A DNA stretch of 64,000 nucleotides from Ktedonobacteria bacterium brp13. GTDB lineage: Bacteria; Chloroflexota; Ktedonobacteria; Ktedonobacterales; Ktedonobacteraceae. The translations under genes and the position numbers were made by a program. The notes under the pieces are model-generated. The model worked only from the letters and a program-made list of their open reading frames with translations, ran no database searches and was not told the DNA's origin. Location: assembly GCA_015099395.1 (NCBI GenBank), contig AP024096.1:1054001-1118000 (forward strand), read 5' to 3'. Shown here one piece after another: positions 45,918 to 54,900 of this stretch; within the stretch, counting starts at the first letter, position 1; each line of letters starts with the position of its first letter.

Positions 45918-46922
45918 ATGGCTAACACAAAACAATCTCCAGCTGCACGCCGTGAGCAAGAGCGGCGGCAGCGCCAGCGGACAACGCAAGGACGTTCAGG
46001 GCAGGGGCGTTCAGGGCAGGGGCGTTCTGCACCAAAGAAGGGCCCTTCCAGTAATAAGGGGTGGTGGTGGTTTGTAGGTATTATGATTGTCGTGGTAATA
46101 GGTGTTATTGGTCTGTTTGTGGTACTTAGTAATCAGCAAACACAGCAAGCACAACAAGGCTACGGAATGGCTTATAAGACCGTGACGACTATTCCTGCTG
46201 ATTCATTCTCTCGTGTGAATACAGGATCAATAACTACCAATCCAATGGTTCACCTGACAGGTACTCCTGTGCTGAAAGGTCCTGATGGCAAGCCTGAGGT
46301 GCTGTTCGTTGGAGCCGAGTATTGCCCCTATTGTGCAGCTCAGCGCTACGTTATACTGTCTGCGCTCTCACGCTTTGGTACCTTTTCGAACGTTACAGCA
46401 ATCACATCGAGTGAGTCCTCCTTACCGACTTTCTCACTGCATAACTCGACATTTAAAAGTAACTACATCGATTTCGTGGCTAAAGAGACTGTGGATAATA
46501 ATAACCAGCCTTTAGATACGCTTAGCTCACAGGAAACTGCAATCGTTCAGAAGTATGATAATGCTCCTTATTTTCCTAATAGTAATCCTGGTAGTATCCC
46601 TTTTATGTCGATTGCTAATCAGTATATATCCTCTGGTGCATTCTATGATAATACGCTGTTATCAGGCAATTCATATGCTGACATCGCTAATCAGTTGAAT
46701 AATACAAATAGTGCTCTTGCACAAGGTGTGCTTGGTGGTGCGAATTATCTGACGGCTTCGATTTGTAGCGCGACTAATAACCAACCTTCGACTGTTTGTA
46801 ATGCGAGCTCTATCCAAACCCTGGAGCAAACGATCCAGAAAGCAGGCGTTCAAGGTCAGGCGACTAATGGCTCTGCGCTGGCTATGTTGTCTACGAATGC
46901 GGACAAGCCACGCCATTCATAG
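45918..46922 (+). CDS. DUF929-type membrane thioredoxin-like protein
   Basis: A 334-residue protein. A basic low-complexity N-terminus includes a GRSGQ repeat from tandem copies of a 15-base unit; one membrane helix at about residues 49-70 follows, then an extracytoplasmic domain. VLFVGAEYCPYCAAQRY holds a CPYC redox pair (136-139), as in thioredoxin-fold proteins, and the rest follows the DUF929 pattern known from archaea and some Chloroflexota. A second cysteine pair lies near the C-terminus. It may handle disulfides outside the membrane. GAGAGGA precedes the ATG. Confidence 0.82.
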   Translation: MANTKQSPAARREQERRQRQRTTQGRSGQGRSGQGRSAPKKGPSSNKGWWWFVGIMIVVVIGVIGLFVVLSNQQTQQAQQGYGMAYKTVTTIPADSFSRVNTGSITTNPMVHLTGTPVLKGPDGKPEVLFVGAEYCPYCAAQRYVILSALSRFGTFSNVTAITSSESSLPTFSLHNSTFKSNYIDFVAKETVDNNNQPLDTLSSQETAIVQKYDNAPYFPNSNPGSIPFMSIANQYISSGAFYDNTLLSGNSYADIANQLNNTNSALAQGVLGGANYLTASICSATNNQPSTVCNASSIQTLEQTIQKAGVQGQATNGSALAMLSTNADKPRHS

Positions 46923-46962
46923 ACCTGGCTCTGGTAAAATAGCACTCTAAACGATAGAGAAG

Positions 46963-47006
46963 CGAGGAGATGAGCATGCTGCTATGCGGTTCACCTCCTC
47001 GTTTTT
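46963..47006 (+). terminator. Terminator after the DUF929 gene
   Basis: Arms CGAGGAGATGA and TCACCTCCTCG with one mismatch, a 17-base loop and TTTTT. Confidence 0.75.
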
Positions 47007-47141
47007 ATATGTGCATACACCTTTGTAGTTGGTAGGCTAGAATGCTACAGTGAGTTGCTTTTAGTAGAAGACAGATTGTTATTGTTTGTCAGAGATTGTT
47101 TTCTAAACAATAAAAGTAACGGACAAAGTGGGAGTAGATAT

Positions 47142-47600
47142 ATGCCAACCTTGCGTTTTCACATTGTTATCCAGCGCTCATGCGAGACCGTGTATCAGAC
47201 GCTTGCTGATATTGCTGGGTATAATAGCTGGTTGTTTGGCTCTCAGATCTATCGTGAGACGACACCGAGTTCTGATTATCCGGTTCATGTAGGTTCGACG
47301 TATGAAGATCATGGGAGAGCGTCAGTCATGCAGGGCCAGGTGACTGAATTGGTGCCGGGGAAAGTGGTAGCATTCCGCCAGACAACGCATGCTATACGTG
47401 ATGGGAAGCGCCGAGGCCTGGATATTGTGGTGCGTTATAGGCTAACTCCTCTTGGTCAGGGGACGCGAGTAGAGCGCACTGTGCAGCTACACGCCCATGG
47501 TTCTTTGTTTTTATTGCTCCCTTTCTTATTGCAGCCAATACGCCGCGAAAATCAACGTATCATGCAGGCGCTCAAAAACTACCTGGAAGCTCGCGTTTGA
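47142..47600 (+). CDS. SRPBCC/polyketide-cyclase-like protein
   Basis: A 152-residue START-fold (SRPBCC) protein. It opens with LRFHIVIQRSCETVYQTLAD, then YNSWL, and continues with a beta-rich core (KVVAFRQTTHA, VRYRLTPLGQGTRVERTVQL) and a C-terminal helix. Such proteins bind hydrophobic ligands, and the ligand cannot be inferred. ATG at 47142 follows GGGAG; upstream in-frame codons are poorly supported. It converges with the aminotransferase across a 30-base palindrome. Confidence 0.82.
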   Translation: MPTLRFHIVIQRSCETVYQTLADIAGYNSWLFGSQIYRETTPSSDYPVHVGSTYEDHGRASVMQGQVTELVPGKVVAFRQTTHAIRDGKRRGLDIVVRYRLTPLGQGTRVERTVQLHAHGSLFLLLPFLLQPIRRENQRIMQALKNYLEARV

Positions 47601-47650
47601 AATGAGCGTTATTCGCTCTGATTACAACCATAGTAGATTTGAGCTTAATT

Positions 47651-47680
47651 AACGTATACGTACACGTGTACGTATACGTT
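47651..47680. repeat. Perfect 30-bp palindrome
   Basis: AACGTATACGTACAC followed directly by its reverse complement GTGTACGTATACGTT, with no loop. It is built from alternating purine-pyrimidine steps and lies between convergent genes. Function is unclear: cruciform, protein site or processed hairpin. Confidence 0.93.
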
Positions 47681-47716
47681 ATGTGTGGCTATCGCTGGCT
47701 GTAGATACGCTGTTGA

Positions 47717-48853
47717 TTATTGTAAATCCGGTATTGTATGCAACAGTCGTAATGTAGCGGTGACGTCGCTCTCGTTATTAAATGCGTGAAAGCCTAGACG
47801 TAGATAGGGGCCGCGTGCACCTACATAGAGAGCATTTTTTGCTAGCTGGGCCATGACTGCTGCGGGCTGTTTCACGCGCATGCTGAGAATATGGCTGGGT
47901 AGTTCTGTTGGCACGACTGCGATGTGGGCACTTTCAGCTTGCTGGCGGAAGTGGCTGGCCAGTGCAAGGCAATGCTGCTCTATCTCTGCCGCCTCAAGTG
48001 AAAGGAGGAGTTCTAGCGCGCTTCTGGCACCGAGCCAGGAGAACCAGGCCATGGATATATCCAGTTTGCGTGCATCTCCTGCTAATTGGAAAGGACCACC
48101 ATCCATCTTTGTGAATGGATCTTCGACTGATTTCCAACTGTTCACCAGAGGTTTTACCTCTGCGAGTCGTTGTGGTGAGACATAGAGCCATGTTGTACCG
48201 CGTGGGCAGAGCAACCATTTATAGCCATGGGCGATAACATAATCTGGTTGGAGTGTTGTGATGTCCAGGGGAAGTACGCCGAGGGATTGGGTTGCGTCAA
48301 TGAAGAGCCGTGCCCCTACTGCGCGTGCCCGTTGTGCTAGCGCGGGTAGATCGACGCGATAGCCATGTAAAAACTGAACGGTGCTGACGGCGACCAGAAC
48401 TGTCTGTTCGTCGATCGCTTGCATAAGAGCTTCGGTCGAGACTATATCATCTCTGGCGGGCACGACGGTAATCGTGTAGCCCTCTTGCTCCATTGCCAAC
48501 CAGGGAAAGAAGTTGCTGCGAAACTCGCATTCGCCTACAACAATCTTGCCCGGCGGTAGTGAGCGTGCTATCGTCGTAGCCCCTTCCGCTGTCGTAGAGA
48601 GCATTGCGATATTGCGTGCTGCTTCTGGAGCGGCTCCGAGCAAACGTGCAAAGAGCGCACGTGTCTGCTGGCCTTCTTCATCCCAATGACGCGAAGAGAA
48701 TGTTCCTGCTTCCCATTCTGTCAGCGCTTGTTGCAGCCGATGTGCGACTGGACTGGCTCCAGGTGCTGTGCCTGCCGTGTTGAGATAAATCCTGTGTTGT
48801 TCAAATAGCGGGAAGAGTTTGCGAAACGCTTCCAGTGTCAACCTGTCTGACAT
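47717..48853 (-). CDS. Class V aminotransferase (cysteine desulfurase-like)
   Basis: A 378-residue PLP enzyme of fold type I. The PLP lysine lies in VIAHGYKWLLCPRGTTWLYV. The aspartate that contacts the pyridine nitrogen is in RLFIDATQSLGVLP, and IYLNTAGTAPG is the N-terminal substrate loop. No active cysteine loop typical of IscS is clear, so it may be an isopenicillin-epimerase-like or other desulfurase-like enzyme. ATG at 48853 follows AGGA by five bases. Confidence 0.87.
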   Translation of the reverse strand: MSDRLTLEAFRKLFPLFEQHRIYLNTAGTAPGASPVAHRLQQALTEWEAGTFSSRHWDEEGQQTRALFARLLGAAPEAARNIAMLSTTAEGATTIARSLPPGKIVVGECEFRSNFFPWLAMEQEGYTITVVPARDDIVSTEALMQAIDEQTVLVAVSTVQFLHGYRVDLPALAQRARAVGARLFIDATQSLGVLPLDITTLQPDYVIAHGYKWLLCPRGTTWLYVSPQRLAEVKPLVNSWKSVEDPFTKMDGGPFQLAGDARKLDISMAWFSWLGARSALELLLSLEAAEIEQHCLALASHFRQQAESAHIAVVPTELPSHILSMRVKQPAAVMAQLAKNALYVGARGPYLRLGFHAFNNESDVTATLRLLHTIPDLQ

Positions 48854-48957
48854 GTGTTTCCTATCCTTTGCGGCTAACAATTGTTCATCTCTGTGATCTG
48901 TCTATAGAGTAACATATGTTCCGCTTTTTCCCGCTTGATTGCTCTATAAAGCGTAGT

Positions 48958-49935
48958 TTATTTCATGTGTAGCATCGTCTTGCCGCCCTTAATATCATTC
49001 ATGCTAGCGATATACGCCTCGACACCTTTTTCCAATGGATAGTGCTGTGCAATCGGTAATGGTTTGAAGTCTCCGCTTTCAAAGCCGGGGCGCATCTGTT
49101 CCAGCAGTGCGCTGGCATCTGAAAGGTTCAGCTTCATGCTATCGATGCCGATTAATTGCGCCTCGTGATGATAAAAATCGATGAGATCAAATGTGACACG
49201 ATGTGCCTCTGTGGAGGCGATAACCAGCTGACGACCTTTTTCAGCCAGTACACGGAGTCCAAACTCAAACATTCTGCCACCTACGGTATCGAAGACGAGG
49301 TTGGCTCCGTGACCGTTAGTGGCAGTGAGCAGGGTCTCTTGCGCGTTCTCGTCACTCGTGTTGATACAGATGTCTGCACCTGCGTTCATAACGTCCTGCT
49401 GATATTTTGCATCGCGTACAGTTCCGATAACTCGTGCCCCCTTCCAGCGTGCGATCTGGATAGCTGCTCTCCCTACACTGCCGTTCGCACCGATTATAAT
49501 GGCGCTCTCGCTTTTTTGCAGGTGTCCACTACTTATAAGTGATTGCCATGCCGTTATATAGCTGACCCCCACCGTTGCTGCGTCTGCCAGGGTAATATTT
49601 TCAGGTTTAACACTGACTGCTGCTAGTGGGATCACGATAAACTGAGCATGGCTACCATCACGTATAATGCCGACATCTCCACCAGTTCCCCAGACCTCTT
49701 TACCGATAGTATTTGCTGGTCCCTGGCGAACAATGCCTGCGAAATCACGTCCTGGGATACGTGGCAGGTGCGTCTTCGCGAAACTTCCCTGAACATTTTT
49801 GATATCGCTGGGGTTGATGCCAGCCGTATCAACCTCCACCAGGACTTCGTCGCTAGCGGGTATAGGATCTGGTAACTCACGATATTTTAGGACGAATCTT
49901 GGATCGCCGGTCTGTTCAAATTGTAGTGCGTGCAC
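48958..49935 (-). CDS. Zinc-independent MDR-family oxidoreductase (quinone reductase-like)
   Basis: A 325-residue NADPH-dependent medium-chain reductase. DEVLVEVDTAGINPSDIKN is the GroES-like domain start; GANGSVGRAAIQIARWKGAR is the cofactor loop. The zinc-binding cysteines and histidines of true alcohol dehydrogenases are missing. It probably reduces quinones or enones. The GTG at 49935 follows GGAGG by ten bases and suits the family length better than an upstream frame at 49983. It lies 103 bases downstream of the exonuclease-like gene, same strand. Confidence 0.85.
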   Translation of the reverse strand: MHALQFEQTGDPRFVLKYRELPDPIPASDEVLVEVDTAGINPSDIKNVQGSFAKTHLPRIPGRDFAGIVRQGPANTIGKEVWGTGGDVGIIRDGSHAQFIVIPLAAVSVKPENITLADAATVGVSYITAWQSLISSGHLQKSESAIIIGANGSVGRAAIQIARWKGARVIGTVRDAKYQQDVMNAGADICINTSDENAQETLLTATNGHGANLVFDTVGGRMFEFGLRVLAEKGRQLVIASTEAHRVTFDLIDFYHHEAQLIGIDSMKLNLSDASALLEQMRPGFESGDFKPLPIAQHYPLEKGVEAYIASMNDIKGGKTMLHMK

Positions 49936-50037
49936 GCTATCTTTGCCTCCTGATCCTGTGTATATGGACTTTGGATACAGCATATATCGCAGTGCACCCT
50001 TCCCACAAGTTGAACTTTATGGATGCGAGTACGACGA

Positions 50038-50628
50038 TTATTTGGCTGTCGCGAGTGCGATCAGGAGCAGGCGAGTCGCTTCGGCGTTTGATATTGCGTT
50101 GTGTACGTTATGCGGTTCGATCGAAATATTAAAGGAGGCGCAGGCTTCGCTGAACGTTGCCGGATGTGCAGGATCGCCATTCATAAAAATGGAGTATTGT
50201 GTTTGAAGGCAACCTGAGATGATGGCGGGCAAGATAAGTTGAGAGCGCGTAGCCACTTGTCGCAGGTTACGGAGCGTGGTTGCTGCGTCGTAAATAATGA
50301 TCTCGTAACTGGTGAGCGAGGGACGTAATTTCTTCCAGAGTTCGCCGAATGGTGGAGCCTGCCTGAGCAGGTCATTATCAATAGTGGCTTCAGGATCATC
50401 GCACCAGAGTGGAAGTTGTGAAGGTTGGACAGGCGAGTGGAAGATGATATGACCATAAAGATCGACAAGCGCTACATCGATGATCTCTGCCTCTGTACCA
50501 GTGCCGATTGACTGAGCATAAAGGATGAGTGGATGATGTCGCATGATTATCTGTGCCCAGCGCTGCACGATATCTGAACTTTTCGTCTGCTCACTTTGCT
50601 TTTGCCGCTGTTCAAAGTCCAGAGCCAT
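50038..50628 (-). CDS. Degenerate DnaQ-like exonuclease
   Basis: A 196-residue protein with the outline of a DEDDh 3'-5' exonuclease. EIIDVALVDLYGHIIFHS is the second strand, SYEIIIYDAATTLRNL the ExoII-like motif with its aspartate, and HNVHNAISNAEATRLLL the ExoIII motif with its histidine. The first motif, normally DxETTG, is not recognisable (YAQSIGTGTEAE), and the final aspartate is Asn in SNAEAT. It therefore likely lacks nuclease activity and may bind nucleic acid or protein. GAGAGGAG precedes the ATG. Confidence 0.65.
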   Translation of the reverse strand: MALDFEQRQKQSEQTKSSDIVQRWAQIIMRHHPLILYAQSIGTGTEAEIIDVALVDLYGHIIFHSPVQPSQLPLWCDDPEATIDNDLLRQAPPFGELWKKLRPSLTSYEIIIYDAATTLRNLRQVATRSQLILPAIISGCLQTQYSIFMNGDPAHPATFSEACASFNISIEPHNVHNAISNAEATRLLLIALATAK

Positions 50629-51006
50629 TTTTGTATTACTCCTCTCAAATTACTTCTACCATAGTAGCTGAATAAAGGATACTTTGTCAAATAATAGTAA
50701 TCACCCTACCTGGATACCGATAGTGTCTCTATTTACTTGCAAAAGAGATGTGTTTGATGTTTAGTGTATTATGACTGAATCTCTCTCTCAATTGCCAGAT
50801 GTCCATATATGTGTTTACTATGGCTGGTTGTTATGCTTATCAGGTTGATGGAGATACCTTTAGCTATAGCATTATCTTTCAGGCGGTTGTAAAGAATGAA
50901 AAAGAATGAGCAGGAGAAATGCATAGTACCTCTTGTGCTTTTGTGGCTCTTCTGCTATCTTGAAACTGTTATACTAGATGATCTTTATCTTCAGAGAGGT
51001 TTTTTT
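50629..51006. other. Intergenic region
   Basis: Divergent region between the exonuclease-like gene and a small membrane protein. No further feature recognised. An upstream in-frame ATG at 50896 would extend the small protein, but the strong AGAGAGG site favours 51007. Confidence 0.4.
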
Positions 51007-51222
51007 ATGAATTCGACCAAGCTTATGCTGTTAGGTATCCTGTTGATGCTATTGGGAATTGGATTGGGCACGAGTATTGTGCCAGCTCTTTTCTCTACAA
51101 GCAGTGGTAGTGGGGTCTACCTATCGATTTTAAAATTCATCCCAGGTATTGAGGCTTTCTTTATCGTTATCGGTTTGATCATTGGTGTTATTGGTTTTAC
51201 TCAGAAAGAGCGTAAGATATAG
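51007..51222 (+). CDS. Small two-helix membrane protein
   Basis: An unrecognised 71-residue protein with helices at about residues 5-24 (LMLLGILLMLLGIGLGTSIV) and 46-64 (IEAFFIVIGLIIGVIGFTQ), joined by a Ser/Gly-rich loop, and a basic C-terminus QKERKI. AGAGAGG lies about seven bases before the ATG at 51007. The function is unknown. It converges on the zinc-ribbon gene across a terminator. Confidence 0.72.
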   Translation: MNSTKLMLLGILLMLLGIGLGTSIVPALFSTSSGSGVYLSILKFIPGIEAFFIVIGLIIGVIGFTQKERKI

Positions 51223-51333
51223 CCTCTTGCCTGTCACTATAGATGTTTATGCATGCGTATAGATATTACGCTGGATTGGAATCTTTTATTCTACCATCTT
51301 TATGGATAGGTGATTGATTGCATCTGGTAGTAG

Positions 51334-51374
51334 AAGAGACGCTAATCTTTATATACTGGATAATAGCGTCTCTT
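51334..51374. terminator. Terminator between convergent small genes
   Basis: 10-base perfect stem AAGAGACGCT/AGCGTCTCTT with a 21-base AT-rich loop. It overlaps the approach to the zinc-ribbon gene stop and could serve both directions. Confidence 0.65.
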
Positions 51375-51377
51375 AAA

Positions 51378-51845
51378 TTACTGTTGGCTTCTCCACTGCT
51401 CTTGCGATTTCTCTAATGAGAGCAATTGATATTCGAGCTGAGCAATTTGATCCTGTAGTTGTTTTCTTTGCTGGTACGGTCCAAAGAGCTGAGCCCCTTC
51501 GACCATGCGGCCCACTCTGCGCAGTGGTCCTCGCCGCAGGAATGAATCGATTTCGAAGTAGTTTGAACGCGTACCTGTTATATGATTGTTGAGCTCACGT
51601 AATTGCAATTTGAGTTCTTTTATTTGCAAGCGGAGTTGAGCGATCTGATCTCTATAAGGATTTTTTGCCTTGCTGACCCTTGGACGTCCTGGTGCCCTTT
51701 GTTCATCCAGATCTTCATTTAGACCAACGCGCGAACGCGTGGGTTGACGTCGTAGCAGACCGTCTCGCTTCTGCAAAGCCGCTCCACAATTATTACAGAA
51801 TCGATCTCCGTCGTTAGTGTTTGCACCACAATTTGCGCATTGCAT
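51378..51845 (-). CDS. Zinc-ribbon coiled-coil protein
   Basis: A 155-residue protein. Residues 1-23 form a zinc ribbon, CANCGANTNDGDRFCNNCGA, with two CxxC pairs. A basic linker follows, then two coiled-coil stretches (DQIAQLRLQIKELKLQLREL and QLQDQIAQLEYQLLSLEKSQ). No enzymatic motif is visible. Such proteins are often adaptors or scaffolds. AGGAG precedes the ATG. It lies 150 bases downstream of the STAND ATPase on the same strand, so the two may be cotranscribed. Confidence 0.82.
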   Translation of the reverse strand: MQCANCGANTNDGDRFCNNCGAALQKRDGLLRRQPTRSRVGLNEDLDEQRAPGRPRVSKAKNPYRDQIAQLRLQIKELKLQLRELNNHITGTRSNYFEIDSFLRRGPLRRVGRMVEGAQLFGPYQQRKQLQDQIAQLEYQLLSLEKSQEQWRSQQ

Positions 51846-51998
51846 AGATTTTTACTCCTGCTCGTCCATGTATTGATAGTATTGCTACTTAGTATACTCT
51901 TGCAAACGGCAAAACGATCCTGAGCTAAAACGATAGATTGGCTCTCTCGACTTTAATTTCTCTTGCATGGTCCTGGCAAGCGTCTGTTGTGGCTAGCT

Positions 51999-54900
51999 CT
52001 AGGGCCACCAGCTCCCAACCTCGAGTGTTGCGCTACTTGTCTCCTGAATTGCCTGCTTACCTCCTAGTATGCGTAGGACTGGCAGCAGACTTATCAGGTT
52101 GTTCAGTGTTTCACGGCGTGTCTGGCGTGCTAATAGATGCAGCGTCTCACTCAAGAGCGGATAGAGTTGCTCCTGGCTGGATTGTTGTGTGAGCTTTTGC
52201 ATCGTTTTTAGAACCTGTACCGCAATGGCTGGGTCTTCGCTCGCTCGTATTTTCGCCTGTGTGCGCCTTAACATGTACGTCCATCGATCTGCGGTGAGGA
52301 CCGCATCAAGCGCTTGTAGTACTGGTTCGCGGTTGTTCTCCAGTGTCCAGAGCACAGTTATAAATGTGTCTAACTGTTCCTCTGGCAATGAGTTTGCCAC
52401 CTGTGCAAGGTCTGCCAGTATCTGTGCTTGATAATCCTCCGGTTTTAAGCTTGCTATGTTCTCTAGTAGTCCGGGGATGATCTCCTCACGTTTTGTTTGT
52501 AGAAGGCGGGGTACCAGTAACGCTAGCGCATGTATATATTTATGTTTACTCCATTGCTCCTGCTTTTTGTTCGGGTCCTGAGGATCTACTTGCTGGGTCG
52601 CCTGAATCTTATCCAGTACGTACAGGCATTGCTCACTGGAGAGTGAATCGATCAATGTCTTTATGATTTCTGTGGATGGCTCTGTGGGTGGCCCTTCATA
52701 AGAAGGTGCAAACATATCTTCTATGACGGTAGAGATCTGCTCTTGTGAAAGGTAGGGCAGCAGTCCCTGAATAATCTGCTCCCGGAGTATTGTTCTCGGC
52801 ATGTTTTGCGCTATCTCCCATGCGACTGTCGTGGTGTGCTGTGGATAATATGGGAGTAACGCATGGAGTAGCTGGATCTGTTTTCTGGGATCGCGCAAGA
52901 AATACGCCTCTTCAAGCATTTGAGCGAGATACCCTTCAGGGGTACGAGGCAGCAGCGCAATGAGAATCTGGACGCGCTTACCTTCTGAATGAATAGCCTG
53001 TACTGCTCTGAAAAATTTTGGAAAGGCCTCTCTAGACACTTTAGGTGCGAGCACCTCTAGATAGGGCGATGCTACTACCAGTCTGCCTCTTTCGTAGGAG
53101 GGTGACTGCATCTTTGTTATCTTCTGCAGTTCTTCCCAGGCGGCATGAAAATAGTTTTCAGGAACATGTTGGATTAATATATGCAGCAACGAGCCACGCT
53201 TTTGCTGATCTTTCATTTTCTGAACGGCTTCCCAGAGCTGTACAAAGAGCGCCTCAGATGCCTGTGGGACAAGTGTCTTAAAGACCCAGATCTGTCCATG
53301 CATATCATCAATGTGTACAATAGCTTTCCACAGTTGAGGAAACTGACTCTCTGGTGTGCGCAAGGCTAATTGAGCCAGTAGCATTGCTCTGCGCCCTTCG
53401 TGTGGTACCTGTAAGATTGCCTGCCAGGCTTCTGGGAGGGCAGCTGCAGGTAGATGAGGGATGATGATATTGAGTATCTCTGCCATCTCATCTTCGCTTC
53501 TGGCTGCTTGCGCGGCTTTGATCTGGGCAATAAGCATCGTTGCCGAAAGATGAGGAAAGATAGCTGTCTGTAACTGTACGCGTGCATACTTGCCTTGCAT
53601 GCCACGTACGATCTCAATCACGCGAGCAGCCTGTCTTTCTGTGAAGTAAGGAGCAAGGGCTTCAAGAATGTTTATCGCCTTTTCTCTGTCAGTTATCTTT
53701 AATACACCGACAAGTGTCTCTGCAACCATCTCTGTTGAGAGGTGTGGCGCGAGTGGGATCAGTAGAAGTTCCTTATTGGCGTAATCTTGTATGAGAGATG
53801 TTGCGTCAAAAAGTAACCTGACATACTTCTGCGAAGGTGGCTCCGTCTGATCTGTAATGCTCTGGGCGATAAGGGAAATACGCTCTTTCTCGTCTTTGAT
53901 CAGTTGCAGTATCTGGAGCATTTCTTGTATCCGTGCTGCTCTACGTTCTTCAGATGATGAGGCGACCAGTGCTTCCAGCACCCGAGCCCGCTGCTCGCGC
54001 TCCTTCATATTTCTGACGATGTCTAACGTTTTGGAGAGCAAGCTTTCGCGGATCTGAGGTGCCATTGCAACGAGCACCTGCGCTTTATAGACATCATTAA
54101 AGAGCCCTTCAGTATGCTCCAAAGCAACTACCAGCCATGTTTCTGGTAAACGTGCCCCCAGCTTTGTCAGGATGTGTGCCCGTTGCTCTTCATCGTGGGT
54201 ACGCCACGTGAAACCAAAGATACCTGGTAGCAAAAACTCGCATAAGCGAGCTAATGCCTCATCCGAGAGACGTGGTACGATGGCGAGGAGTGTCTGCGTA
54301 CGTTCATGAATGTCGGGCATATATTGGAATACAGTATCCATACTAAACGTGGCATCATAAAGTTTTATCTTTAATGGAGCCTCTATCTCGGCCAGTAGCC
54401 ATGCGAGATAGCCTGGATCTTCTATAGATTTAGTGATCTCCATAAAAGCTGCAAGCATCCTTTTAGGCATGACAAGCGCGAGTTGTGCTAAGAGATGGGC
54501 TCGATATCCTTCATCCCAGGTCGTGCGTGCACATTCAAGTACATGTTCCAGTGCTTCTGCTGAGAGGCGAGGCAGGAGTTGGATGAGTATCTTAGTACGC
54601 TCCTCTTCACTCTTCAGCGCCAGGACATTGGTGAGCAGTTGCGGAAGTAGCTCATTGGGTACATAGGGGAGTAGTGTGAGTAGCACTGCTGCTCTCCCTC
54701 TCTCATCCCAGAGCATTTGTATCTCCTGTAACGTTTGTTGTATCCCGGCTTCAGGCAAAAATGCAGCCAGCTTTACCAGTATCTCGACGCGATAATCTCT
54801 ATCTTCAAGCTCTTGTACTAAAAGTAGGATAGCGTTGAGTGTTTCACTTTTTAATTGATCTGGCAGATACAGTACGAGTTCAGTGAGCAGGCGTAGCTGA

